From the NCBI GenBank assembly GCA_018257865.1, contig JAEUBA010000029.1:268695-332694 (forward strand): 64,000 nt of DNA, written 5' to 3'. The translations under genes and the position numbers were made by a program. Each line of letters starts with the position of its first letter. Positions within the stretch are counted from its first letter, which is position 1. Shown here in pieces: positions 46,526 through 56,799 of the stretch. This DNA comes from Stereocaulon alpinum (taxonomy: Eukaryota > Ascomycota > Lecanoromycetes > Lecanorales > Stereocaulaceae). Under the pieces are notes generated by a model that did not search any database, had not been told where the DNA came from, and saw nothing but the letters and a program-made list of their open reading frames with translations.

Positions 46526-47372
46526 AAAACGGCTCCGTTTGACCGTATTCCTACAATGTTCCGATCACTATCAAGCTTCCTATGCGCAATTAGAGGTTCA
46601 TCCTCAGAGGTGGGTCACTTGCTACTTCGTTCGCTTTAAATATGCTGATTGATCAGGCATTCAGACGCCCGTTCAACCAATTGCTCCTGCAATGTCTATC
46701 TATCTAGATATATTATATACACCCCGAACTTAGGATTTGGAATTACCGTTTCCGTTCAGGAAAGGGAGCAGGGCCGCTTTAGAGGGAGCAGAAGGGGAGC
46801 AGAAAGGGAGCAAGGGGGAGCATAGGAGAGCAACGAGGGAGCAGCAAAGGAAGCAATTACTTCCAGCCCCTTGTACTTCGGCTATGATTGCCTAGCTTCT
46901 ATGTCGTATAGGTTTCAGACTGCAAGTAATCGTCGAGGCTCGATCTTGAATAAAGTACGGGAAGCCTTTCGACGCCCCTTGAGCACGGTGACTCTAGAAC
47001 CCCCAAGCATACCTTTTGACCCTTGGCTGGTAGTCCTTGGGGTTACCTAAGCGTAGCGTTCAACCCCTATTCTAAGCCCTGAGTCCTGGTTTTAGGGCCA
47101 TGTAGCAGACAATGGCAATGGCACATGTAATGCTCAGATACAACTCAGGCTAGGCCTACACTGCTTATACGCGCGTCTAGTCAAGTATTAGCTCTCAAGG
47201 TGTTTATCGAAATACTACAGAAGGCTTTTAAAAGGGTCTGTTTTGATATCTAAAAATTCCCCTTGTGAATAGGAATCATTCTAGCTACAAGCTGTAGTAC
47301 AAGATATACCGTATAGTAATGGTATAGGAGCTGTAAGTGGTATACTGTCCTGAAGTAGCTTGGTCGGAATAA
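46526..47372. other. Start of the accessory region, with G-rich repeat copy A
   Basis: Non-coding, containing a TATA-rich stretch (46,705-46,725) and repeat copy A. No gene or RNA was recognised. Confidence 0.5.
46757..46905. repeat. Dispersed G-rich repeat, copy A
   Basis: Runs of AGGGAGCA-type words around a block, GCCGCTTTAGAGGGAGCA, that is repeated exactly in copy B. The upstream CCCGAACTTAGGATT also has a counterpart before copy B. The family is unknown to me. Confidence 0.65.
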
Positions 47373-48608
47373 TCACTTCGACAAGTCAATAACATCGTTC
47401 ATGTTATCGACGCTAACGTCGCCTACTACGATGCTCTCGTCCATTAATTTGTAAATCTTTGACCAGGCCTCACCATCGAATTTGTGGATTTCTTTATCCC
47501 GCAGCACACCGGGCTTCGTAGGTGTGGTGGTTGGGGTACTTTTCAGAGCTGTTTCTAGCATATCAACAATGAAGCTAAAAACCATGCTCAAACCTCCTTT
47601 AGCTAGAATATCCCAGGTTGGAGACTGCACAATGACTCCACTATCCTTGATGCAGACAAATCCGAAACGAGTACCATCACTGTAAAAGCCTTGGGTGATG
47701 ATATTTGTTTTGCCTGCTCTACGGCGGTTCTCCCGGAGAATGGCAAGGTAGGTGATGAGCTGCGACTCTCCGGCAGCGAATTCCGATCTCTGTTTTGCCT
47801 CCACGGCAACAAGTAAGGCTCCATCCTCATCCTTTGAGCTGTACCCAATCGCCCAGTCAGCACGACCACTGACGAGGAATCTGCCATTTGGAACCGATTC
47901 ATTGAGAACCTCTACAGATATGGTGGATTCAGGGTATAACTTGATAGGCTTTTTTGATGTTTCGGTGGGCACGTTGAGGGCACCTTTCAGAGGAGTCGAT
48001 GGTATGAGAGGAGCAGCGGTTTCGGCTATGGCGGAATTGTATTTGTGTCGTACATATTTGCGACATTGGATAAGGATGATATCAATCGCAATACGGCAAG
48101 TAGCCTCGGATTGCTCCTCGTAAAAGGCGTCACGAAGGTCATTCAGGTGTCGTCCTATAAACCAACTTGATTGATAATCGATCACTAGTAACGAGATAAC
48201 ATCCAGAAGTACTCAAGATGTGGGGCGCCTCAACTATACGGTCTTCTGCCAGGTACCATCGAGCATCCATAGACAGTATATCGAAATGGAGACCAAAAAC
48301 TTCGACAATCTGAGGGATGTTTGCACCACTCGTAGTAATCTACATTATCTCAGTTATTAGAACAGGTTCCAATAGAAAGAGGCAGAGCTTCGAACAATGA
48401 AGGTAGAGTACGATACCTTTACTGAGTCTTCAGCTGCCTTGATACGAGTAAGATACTGGTGGAGAAGCTCCAACGGAGAGATACTGGGCGAGGCGTTGAT
48501 GAGGTCTAGCATAACTTGCATAGCAGGTCTAGCTAGCAGTATCTTCGTGGATGATACTTGTTGGATCTCAGCATTCATAGCCTTGATTTCGTTGTCAGAG
48601 AGCGACAT
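47373..48608 (-). CDS. PD-(D/E)XK nuclease-like fungal protein
   Basis: Exons 48608-48417, 48339-48213 and 48154-47373 give 366 residues; both introns are frame-consistent but the middle exon is less certain. The N-terminus is helical. The C-terminal domain has a restriction-enzyme-like core: RFLVSGRADWAIGY supplies the Asp, LLVAVEAKQRSEF supplies the E-x-K pair, then ESQLITYLAILRENRRRAGK and TQGFYSDGTRFGFVCIKDSG. This D...ExK spacing is what PD-(D/E)XK nucleases use to bind metal and cut nucleic acid. Similar proteins are common in repeat-rich parts of Pleosporales genomes and may be transposon-linked or resemble Crinkler-type nuclease effectors; I know of no proven role. The gene sits between G-rich repeat copies A and B. 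Confidence 0.7.
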
Positions 48609-49650
48609 CGTTGGAGTGTACTCGTTGGCGAAGCTACAAAAGAACGGAGAGCCAAGGAGCTGAGCTGTGGGATTTCACCTTGTCACGATGAAAAGGTTAC
48701 CACTGGTGTTGTGGAAGGATGATCTTTACTACTGCAGCTGCAGCCGCCTAAGTACTATTGCGCTAGTCTAAATTAAGTTAAACCACTTATTGCCGAGTGG
48801 TGGAGGGCAAGTACAACCTCCACAACGAGTCTTACTCCTAATTCTAAGCCTGATTAGGAATAGCCTACCGTTAGTTCCGAGAACGATTGAGATCTTTTTA
48901 CATGATCGCGCTTAAGCATCATTTTCCGCCCCCGCCCACTCTGTTGATGATACACATATATATATTATATAGACCACGAGCTTAGGATTGGTAACTGCCT
49001 GTCGGAATAACGTCGCTCCGCTCCGCAACTAGCGGCTTGGCGCCAACTCCTAGATAAAACACCATAGCTTAGCTAGCTAGATTCAAGACAATCCCCAGTT
49101 TACCAAGCCCAATAGACACCCTGCAATCAGGTTGTCCGGGGCAGGTAATAGGGGATCAAGCTACTAATCGGTACAACCTAGCAAGAGGGTGTACCGACAC
49201 TGCCCTTCTCGATCGGGAAAGGAAGCAGAGCCGCTTTAGAGGGAGCACCGAGGGAGCACGGGAGAGCACTCGGGCACAGCAAGCGAACAAAGAGGGGCGC
49301 AGCAAGAGAGAAGAAATTCTGGCTCCTTGGAGAGCCTGATTTGGCTGCACTTTACTCGGCTACAGCTGCTCCTCTTATTCATGCAGCGATATTGCCTAGC
49401 TCAGCCTGCTACTGCCTAGATCCCTACAGCTTCGCCGGCTCTTGAATTAATCTTGTGCCAATCTGAGGCGATATTTGACATTCATATGGATAATAGCAAA
49501 ACAGCTGCGCGTTGTGATTCAAATAGTAAGAATAGCTGCTCTTTTGTGTGTATAATATAGCAATATAAAGCGGAATATAATGTGCTCATATGGGGCGAAA
49601 TCTTGGCTAATTGTATGTGTCCCAAGCATTATCTTCCACGTGCTAAGTAC
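48609..49650. other. Gene-free accessory region with repeat copy B
   Basis: Holds the promoter of the nuclease-like gene, a (TA)-rich stretch near 48,957-48,970 and G-rich repeat copy B. The 64-codon leftward frame in copy B is a shadow of the repeat. Confidence 0.5.
49215..49446. repeat. Dispersed G-rich repeat, copy B
   Basis: Shares GCCGCTTTAGAGGGAGCA and a later TTGCCTAGCT word with copy A. Shares AGCACCGAGGGAGCAC, CTGCCTAGA and the end GGCTCTTGAA with copy C. About 2.4 kb from A and 1.1 kb from C. Confidence 0.65.
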
Positions 49651-50046
49651 CTAACACCATATATCACTATAAGGATCGAATGTCCACTTCTGCCCGTTAT
49701 CCTTCCGGGAATGCACGCCCTCCCCACCGCAAAGATAACACCCATGTACCGTGGTGCAAGAATTCCTTGTGGCGCAGAAAATCGGCTTTTGCGTATGGTG
49801 TCCGTGTAGTTCCGCTGATGAATTCAATTCCGTATTGCAGAACTTGCATTGATAGTCTGACGATGGCTTGCCGGCCTTTTTCCTCTGATGCTCGCCCGAT
49901 CCTAAGCACATGTAGCACCCACTCTCAGTGGTGCAATAGTTGTTTTTCGAGCAAAACCTTGGTCTTTCCGCATGGTGTCTACGAAGTTCTGCTGACGACT
50001 GGAATCTTTTCTGGCAGTATCCGCAAGGAATCGAGGATGACGACAT
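49651..50046 (-). CDS. Small protein with two duplicated C2HC zinc-finger-like modules
   Basis: 131 residues in one exon, ATG at 50,046. The protein is two copies of one module of about 50 residues. Copy 1 has PCGYC, then FQSSAELRRHH, FCSKNNYCTT, GCYMC. Copy 2 has QCKFC, then LNSSAELHGHH, FCATRNSCTT, GCYLC. Each contains C-X2-C, about 12 residues, His-His, six residues, Cys, then three more cysteines, so each could hold one or two zinc ions. The internal duplication at protein level argues that the frame is real. It may bind nucleic acid; no family was recognised. Upstream exons cannot be excluded. It lies between repeat copies B and C. Confidence 0.6.
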   Translation of the reverse strand: MSSSSIPCGYCQKRFQSSAELRRHHAERPRFCSKNNYCTTESGCYMCLGSGEHQRKKAGKPSSDYQCKFCNTELNSSAELHGHHTQKPIFCATRNSCTTVHGCYLCGGEGVHSRKDNGQKWTFDPYSDIWC

Positions 50047-50716
50047 TATACTGGCAGGTATTCCTTCTTGGTTGATGCTCAGTGAGGGGCTCGGCGTTTA
50101 ATATATGTAGATATCCGTAGATTGCAGTTGCGTTCTGAGAATGAAGGTCGTACCTTCGTTGTAGATTCAACTGGTGGAAAAGAATTAGCTAGTCGTTACG
50201 AACTAGTGGAATTGTCCGACCTGTCAGATTATGCGGTTGAGGAATGAGGCGACCTGTCAGGTCTTGCCACCAAGGAATGAGGCAAGCTTGTGAAAGATGA
50301 ATAGGCTGAGGAGGAGCTCGGGAGAGCACCGAGGGAGCACTGTGGGGCAGTGCGGGGGCGCAGCAGGTGAGAGCCTGGAATGGCTTCCTCGGGGTCGGCT
50401 TGAGCTGCCTTTGTTGCTTTTCTGCTGCCTAGACTTCACCACTTCCCACAGGATCCCTTTGGCTCTTGAAGGCGACAAAAGTCTGCACCCCGCTCACTCG
50501 AGCACGCCCGAGCCCTGGCGTTGTAGCAAGCGCGCCGGGTGAGCAGGCGACTGGTGATCCAAGCAGGTTGATGCACACGCTATCCTGACCCTCCCACTCA
50601 TTCAATCTGGCGGAGTTTGCGATGAGGCGGATTATCATCGAATCAAAGCCTAGCAATCTCCATTGCTTGTTAAACGACGAACACCTATCGTCCATAGTAG
50701 ATCAATCACCTTACCA
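50047..50716. other. Intergenic region with repeat copy C and ankyrin-gene promoter
   Basis: Repeat copy C covers about 50,310-50,470. The remainder is the promoter of the rightward ankyrin gene. Short frames here are unsupported. Confidence 0.5.
50310..50470. repeat. Dispersed G-rich repeat, copy C
   Basis: Shares GAGAGCACCGAGGGAGCAC-type words and the TGCCTAGA...GGCTCTTGAA end with copy B. It lacks the GCCGCTTTAGAGGG block. Confidence 0.6.
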
Positions 50717-52625
50717 ATGGATCCTGTCAGTGCATTAGCGTCGGTAATTACGCTTGTTAATTCTACAGCTGTGGTCGGCAAAGGTCTCATCGAGCTGTGT
50801 CGAGAAGTCAAAAACACACCGGAGGAGCTTCAGAGAGTAGCTGTTCAAGTCCTTTCCTTAAGTTCTACCGTTGATCAACAGCTCTCGTTCCTGCGTGACC
50901 ACAAGAACGATCTAGCGCAAATCGATGACAAAGTAGCTCGAGATGACGATTTGGATGCCCTTCAAGTAGCATTGAACGAAGCCAAAAAATATCTAGGTGT
51001 GATTCAGAAAGCTATGATCAAGTACAAAGGGCGGACTAATAAGAAAACCTGTTGGCGATGGGTGATCAAAGACAAAAGACCTGTTCTTCGACTATTGGAC
51101 CATCTGCATCAGATTGAGCGTGGTCTATCCGACATACTCACAACTATCTCTACGTTAGTGGCTCTGCCGTGTACCCTTCCCTTGGGCTGTTCTGATAAAC
51201 TGCTAGTTCGGCTGCTCTTGCAACTTATCATGTGGCTCAAGACCTATCGAGCATTCAATCTGAGGCCTTGCAAGAACTGCGCAACGTACAGGCTAGCATG
51301 AGCACCCTCAGCTTGATTCCCCGGCCGTCAGTGCATAATGAAAGACTTCGCTTCACACTGCCGTTGTTATCACAAGACACATTGCAATGCTGTCACGCAA
51401 GCCAGCCATGTGTCTTGGGTGGACAGTTGATTGAAACCACTGAAGCTCAGTTGAGGTCTTGGGTCGTGCTTAATACTCATTGGAATGCTTTACGATCGAC
51501 GTATACAGTCTCAGGACTACTAAGATTGCCTTACATTTTGTCTAGGTATGCCGTGGCCATGGACGCAGTCTTTCATCTCTCAGCCATACACTGGCCTTGC
51601 TTTTCCCATACTCTATCCGTCAAGAACATCATTCCACTCGATTCGAAATTCTTAAGAGCCTGTGCAAATGGAGATCTAAGCGCAGTTCGCGACCTTGCTG
51701 TAGCACGACAGGGACGCCCGACAGACGTAGACGAAAGGGGAAGGCCAGTCCTACATGTACGCCTCCTCCATTCAAACAAGCTAGCATCTTATTGACTTAA
51801 GCACAGCACGCGATCTTCAGCAAGTCGTATGAGACTGTGGGGTTCTTGCTTCATAATGGCGCAGGAGCCAATGACTTAGAAGGTCGATGTTTTGAGCAAG
51901 TAGCCTAATTCCATTGACGTCGACCGGAGCTAATCTAGTGCAGAAGTCCTCTAGATATTGCTTGTCGGCTAGGGCTTCTCGATATAGCTCGGCTCCTCAT
52001 GATTAAAGGTGCCGCCTTCGAGCATGTAGACTTACGATCTAGTACTCCACTCACGGCTCTTTGGAGTAATATGCAAGTGCCCTTCTCGCGAAAGGATTTC
52101 CTGCTGGCAATGCTCCCATTCTCGCCTCCTGCGTTATTTCCTGAAAACAATGAATTCGTGAACCCGCTTTCTCAGGTCGCAATGCAAGGGAAAGTGGAGG
52201 ATGCTGAGCTTTTACTCAAGCTTGGAGCCAATGTGCACACATTAGACAACGACGGTGACCGTATTATCATATACAGCTTGCGGGGCTCGAATGTGGAGAC
52301 CTTCGACTTTCTTGCCCCCTTCATGCCTAAACGTTGGATCCACGAAAAAGATGATAGGGGTATGACGCCACTTCATAGGGTATTGAGAGCTCCCGGCGCC
52401 TTTATGAGCAAGATCGTGGAACGTTTGATCACTATGGGTATTGATATTCATGCTCGAGACTCTCAGGGACGTTCAGCCTTCGACCATGCTAGAGCGACCG
52501 ATGAATTGAATAACGAGTTAGGACTCGAGGCCCATGGAAAGCTTCATGGGCTTCTTAACGTTTTGTGTTCCATGGGGTATGATGTGGATGTTGACGAGGA
52601 AAAAGATGTCTTCTGGTTCGATTAA
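50717..52625 (+). CDS. Ankyrin-repeat protein with STAND/HeLo-like N-terminal domain
   Basis: Exons 50717-51168, 51207-51756, 51807-51895 and 51944-52625 give 590 residues. The N-terminus, MDPVSALASVITLVNSTAVV, with LIELCREVKNTPEELQRVA and SLSSTVDQQLSFL, matches the helical N-terminal domain common to fungal NLR/STAND proteins. It continues as a helical stretch, IERGLSDILTTISTLVALP joined to SAALATYH. From about residue 320 ankyrin-type repeats follow: FLRACANGDLSAVRDL, VLHHAIFSKSYETVGFLL, SPLDIACRLGLLDIARLL, PLSQVAMQGKVEDAELLL, TPLHRVLRAPGAFMSKIV. No NB-ARC or NACHT domain lies between, so this is a short two-part form. Intron 3 (51,896-51,943) uses a GC donor. Such proteins are candidates for self/non-self recognition or cell-death control, which is inference. 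Confidence 0.75.
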
Positions 52626-52942
52626 GGCTTTCGCGTACGATAATTAATCATAGCCGTCTTGTAGTATACACCTTATGGTTACAAAACAAAGCCACGAGAG
52701 TCAGCCTGCTGAAATAGTTCCTAAAGTCTCATTGACTTGCCACTAGCCTAGCATATTCCAATAGATATAGGCTAGGTTCAACAAAAACGAGAATCATCTA
52801 CATATAAACGAGGAGCTCCTCTGGAAGCTCTCGAACAAAGTGCTCATTGTATGTGATCAGGAAGCCGCACAAGATTGGGTAAGATGAAAAATCGTAACAA
52901 GCCAGGCAATACCCCATGAATCCACAATACTATCAGAGCTCA
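52626..52942. other. Convergent intergenic spacer
   Basis: 317 bases between the ankyrin gene and the small leftward gene. Nothing recognised. Confidence 0.5.
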
Positions 52943-53326
52943 TCAAAACCGATACAAGAAATTTTCGGATCTCCTCTGATGACAATTGTAACAGTATTCT
53001 TCAACCTCTATACTCATAGGCCCACATAAACAGCTCAGACAATACCAGTGTCTGACCTTTCTTCCATCTTTCACGACCTCTCCTACCGACGCCTCTGACG
53101 ATATCGTTGCTCTGGAGCTGTTCTTCGGAACCCTGTCTGTATGCGCTATCTTACAATACTCCCAACCCGTGACGGACAGCTCTTGCCGCCATTTCGAGGC
53201 TTTATCCTTAGTCTCTGCGGCTTTTTGCTGTTTGTAGCTTTGGGGGGTGGACACGTCGCGCGTTTTGGCGGCCTGGGTTTGCGATCTCGGTTGAGGCTTT
53301 GTGGAGTTTCCAGGCTGTTGAGACAT
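52943..53326 (-). CDS. Small CxxC zinc-ribbon-like protein
   Basis: 127 residues, single exon, ATG at 53,326. The first 45 residues are polar and low complexity (Gln, Lys, Ser, Thr). The C-terminus has two cysteine pairs, WYCLSCLCGPM and YCYNCHQRR, about 15 residues apart, forming a possible four-cysteine zinc site. Small proteins with a W-x-C-x2-C...C-x2-C tail are widespread hypothetical proteins of fungi with no known role. It is the last gene before the AT-rich transposon region. No signal peptide or membrane helix. Confidence 0.6.
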   Translation of the reverse strand: MSQQPGNSTKPQPRSQTQAAKTRDVSTPQSYKQQKAAETKDKASKWRQELSVTGWEYCKIAHTDRVPKNSSRATISSEASVGEVVKDGRKVRHWYCLSCLCGPMSIEVEEYCYNCHQRRSENFLYRF

Positions 53327-53806
53327 ACTGGGTAAGAGGTGTATACTGTGTAGCTTACAAAATCGTATCAGCGGGTGCTAAAAGTGTGATGTCGGCAGTC
53401 TCAATGAGAACATTACAGGATCTCCGAGTGGGGTCATTCATTTCTTTGATGGAATCAAAAGATAAGATAAGAAGGTTGTGAGAGTTACCTATCAATTAAT
53501 ATAGGCACATCTATACAGTATTAGACGACTTTAAGGTTTGCCCGAATAATTGGCTATCATTTGTCGCTAAGGATGTTCTATTACGTAACTTAACTATCAA
53601 ATTTTTTTATTTACCTACAAGTTAGTACCCGTAATCTTTATAGAAGATTAATAATTAAACCGGCTATATCTCGCTTATTTAATACTCGATTTACAAAATT
53701 TACTAAGTAGATTTAGAAAGTTCTCTATTTATAGTCTAAGCGGGCTTCTAATTCTAAGTAATAACTATCTTAGACCTCTATACTAAGTAAAATCTAACCC
53801 CGAATT

Positions 53807-54055
53807 TATAAAGGCTAGCGACGCTAGCTCTAAGCTAGCGTACTAAGGTATAAGAGACGTAAAGTTACTAGATTTAGGTATTAAGTAATAGATATAATTA
53901 TATTACTTAGTAATAAAGTAGTAGTAGAACTAATTTCTAAAGATCCCTAAAATATAGGGGAGTCTTAGGTAGTAATACTATTACTAAGCCTCTAAACCCT
54001 AATTAATATTATTACGTTAGTATAGCTATAACGCGTATATACTTAAAGATTAATA
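53807..54055 (-). repeat. LTR (249 bases), inverted copy, solo or 3' LTR
   Basis: Its reverse complement aligns along its whole length with 62,558-62,806; both are 249 bases. This copy is more heavily C-to-T/G-to-A mutated: TATTAATCTTTAAG here against TGTTAACCCTTAAG there. Flanking pentamers GAATT and GTATT are similar but not identical, so a solo LTR with a target duplication is not certain. Confidence 0.75.
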
Positions 54056-56799
54056 GTATTCTCCCCTTTAGGCCTTAATCCCTAAGTACTAAAATATATA
54101 GAATAGACTACTTATTAAAAACCCTTTAAACTTAATAGAAAATATAAGGGAAAAGAGTTAACCTAAAGGTAACGTCGTTAAGGCGGCGCCTTATATATAT
54201 AGAATATTATCTAACTATAGTAACGCCTAAATCTATTATAATATAAAAAGAATACGTAGTAGGCGTAGTAGTAATATATAGTTATTAATAAATATAGTTA
54301 ATTACCGACCGTATTAGTAGGTAATAACTACGTTACCGTATTATTAGTTATTATTATTTTAAATAGCTTTAACGTATAGCGACGTTATAGTAATAACGAC
54401 CTATAGATATATAAATAATAACTTTCCCCCTAACTTTTCTTACTTTATAACTCCTAATATAACTTATATATACCCTAATATTAGCGTACCTAAATAATAA
54501 ATATTATATTAGGATAGAAGTAATATATCTATAAGGTAGTAAGTTCTCTTTTTATATAGAGCTGCGTAGCGGCTGTTACGGCTCGCCTAGAGGTAATCGT
54601 AGGAGAAGGTAGCTTTGAAGAAAACTATCTTATATTAGGATTTAGCTAATAGGCTACGCTTAGTATCTAGAAAATAGGACGAAGAAGAAAGGAAAGAGCT
54701 AGTAAGCTTATAAGCCTAAATACCTCTAGGGCTAGCTCGTCGCTAGTCCCTATCTAAGAGCCGTATTAACTAGTATACTAAGCTATCTCTATACTAATAT
54801 ACTACCTCTATACTAGTAGTAGGGCCTCTAGATTAGGATTATAATACTACCCCCCCCCTCTAAAAAACTACGTCCGCGTAGTTATAGTTATTAAGCGATT
54901 ATTATTAAGGTAGGTATAGTTATTAATCCTATTATTATAGGTCTTTAACTAGGTAGGGAGTACTTACGGAGGGCCCTTTATATTAGGGTACTATAGGTAA
55001 AAGGCCCTTAATATATAAGGCGTTATTATTATATTAGAGTAGGGATACTATTCTAAGTCTTTATTAGTACCTCTCTACCTAATCTAATACTTTAAGGTAG
55101 AGCTAACTAGCTTAGAGCTTAGTATCTCCTCTAATTCCTACTCGTCTTACTCTAGTAGAAGTTATATTAGGGCTAGGTTAAGGCGTTACTTGTTACGGGC
55201 CAGCCTTTCGTTACTAACTAGTCCTTTATTACTTGCTAGTATTTATACACCTTGGCCTAGGTCTGGCCTAGGTTTGGCCTAGATTCGGCCTAGGTCGGAC
55301 GCTAGGCCCCCTTTAGCCTTAGCGCCTACTAAGCTGCGTCCCTATTATATTATATATACGCTCTATATATATAGCTTTCTTCCTTAGATTTATTCTCCTA
55401 GTCTAATAACACCCCTATTAACTCGCTTTAGGCCGGCCCCTAATATTAGAATAAATCTTATAACTTACCCCTACCCTCGTAAGTATATCAGCGAGGTTAA
55501 ATAAATAATATAAACTAACTTAGTATTCGACCCTACTAAGGTAGTAGAAGAAACTAAATAACCCGCTAGAGGCGAAGATTATAAGGAGTAGTTACTAGTA
55601 GATAAAGCTGAAGAGGTATAGGCCTATAAACTATTAATAATTAGAAGAGGCTACGGCCTACTACCTATAATATTACTAGTACTAGCGGGTATTAAAGAAA
55701 ATTTCTATAAACCTAAATTATCTTTCTTACTATAATAGAAAATCGGTAATTGGGACCCTGTAGATCTCCCGAGCTATTCTAACTAATGGTTTTTAAAAGA
55801 ATTAAGATACTAAGACTCTATCAACTATTAAAATATCTTTATTTTTTTATATTATACGCACTTAGAACTTTACCTATATAATATTATCTACTTAACTATA
55901 TATTATAATACTTTTTATACGCTTTCTAATAACGCCGGAATTATTAAAATTAATATAGTTTTAACGAAGTTTTACTCTAATTAATATTTTCTATACTAGT
56001 TCTTCCTATATAGATCTATTCCGCCTAGGGTTTATTATTTTTAATACCTATACTTCTTAGTCCTTTTTTTATTACTCTATAGATTATTTCTATATATATA
56101 GCTAATAATATCCTACTATTAGTAATATCTTAATCTAATCCTACTTATCCTATTATAGATAAGCTATACCTTACGCGAAAGCTATAGAATTAGAAACGCC
56201 CTAACTACGTCCTTAATAAGTCTACTCCTACCGATTTATCCCTACTAACTCTACTACCTCTAAAGAGGCCTTATACAGCTCCTACTAAGCGTAGTAATAC
56301 TATTAATAGTAGGATAAGAGGTAGGATATAACCTAGGGCTAGTAGAAAGATTAGGGCTACCCCTAACTAACCTCTATATAAAAATACTATCCCTTCCCCT
56401 AGGAGCCCTTCCCCAGCGATAGCTTAACTATAGATAAGCGCGTAGATAGTCCTTAGTAAGTATAATAATAATATAAACAGTAGTAACTAGGGTAGTATAA
56501 GAGATAGAGTAGGGAGGAAGTAAAGGGTAGCTTTAAATACTTATAATCTAAATACTATATTAAGGGATATAGAGCCTAAGAACTATTTAGGTTAGCTTTT
56601 TTAATATCTATCCTATAACTTCTACCTTCGTAGCTATTCGGTAATATAGTATAATAGCACCCCTATTAATCTAAGGTTATAGGTAGTAATCTTATAAAGA
56701 GTCCCTCTACTAGCTCCTACTCTAAAAGATATTACTAGGTTAGCGCCTACTAAGTTTATAGATATTAACTTAATTACTCCCCTACCTAAACTAGTATAC
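54056..56799. other. Degraded AT-rich repeat DNA of unknown type
   Basis: No frame or recognisable protein homology was found on either strand by eye. A C9/C10 run near 54,852 (a purine tract on the minus strand) and a TGTTACGGGCC word at about 55,194 look like LTR-element parts, and a short tandem repeat lies at 55,252-55,298. The rest is mutated transposon sequence that I cannot classify. Confidence 0.4.
55252..55298. repeat. Short tandem repeat, four units of about 12 bases
   Basis: Four units of the type TGGCCTAGGTCT, in a GC-richer patch within the AT-rich region. Confidence 0.65.
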
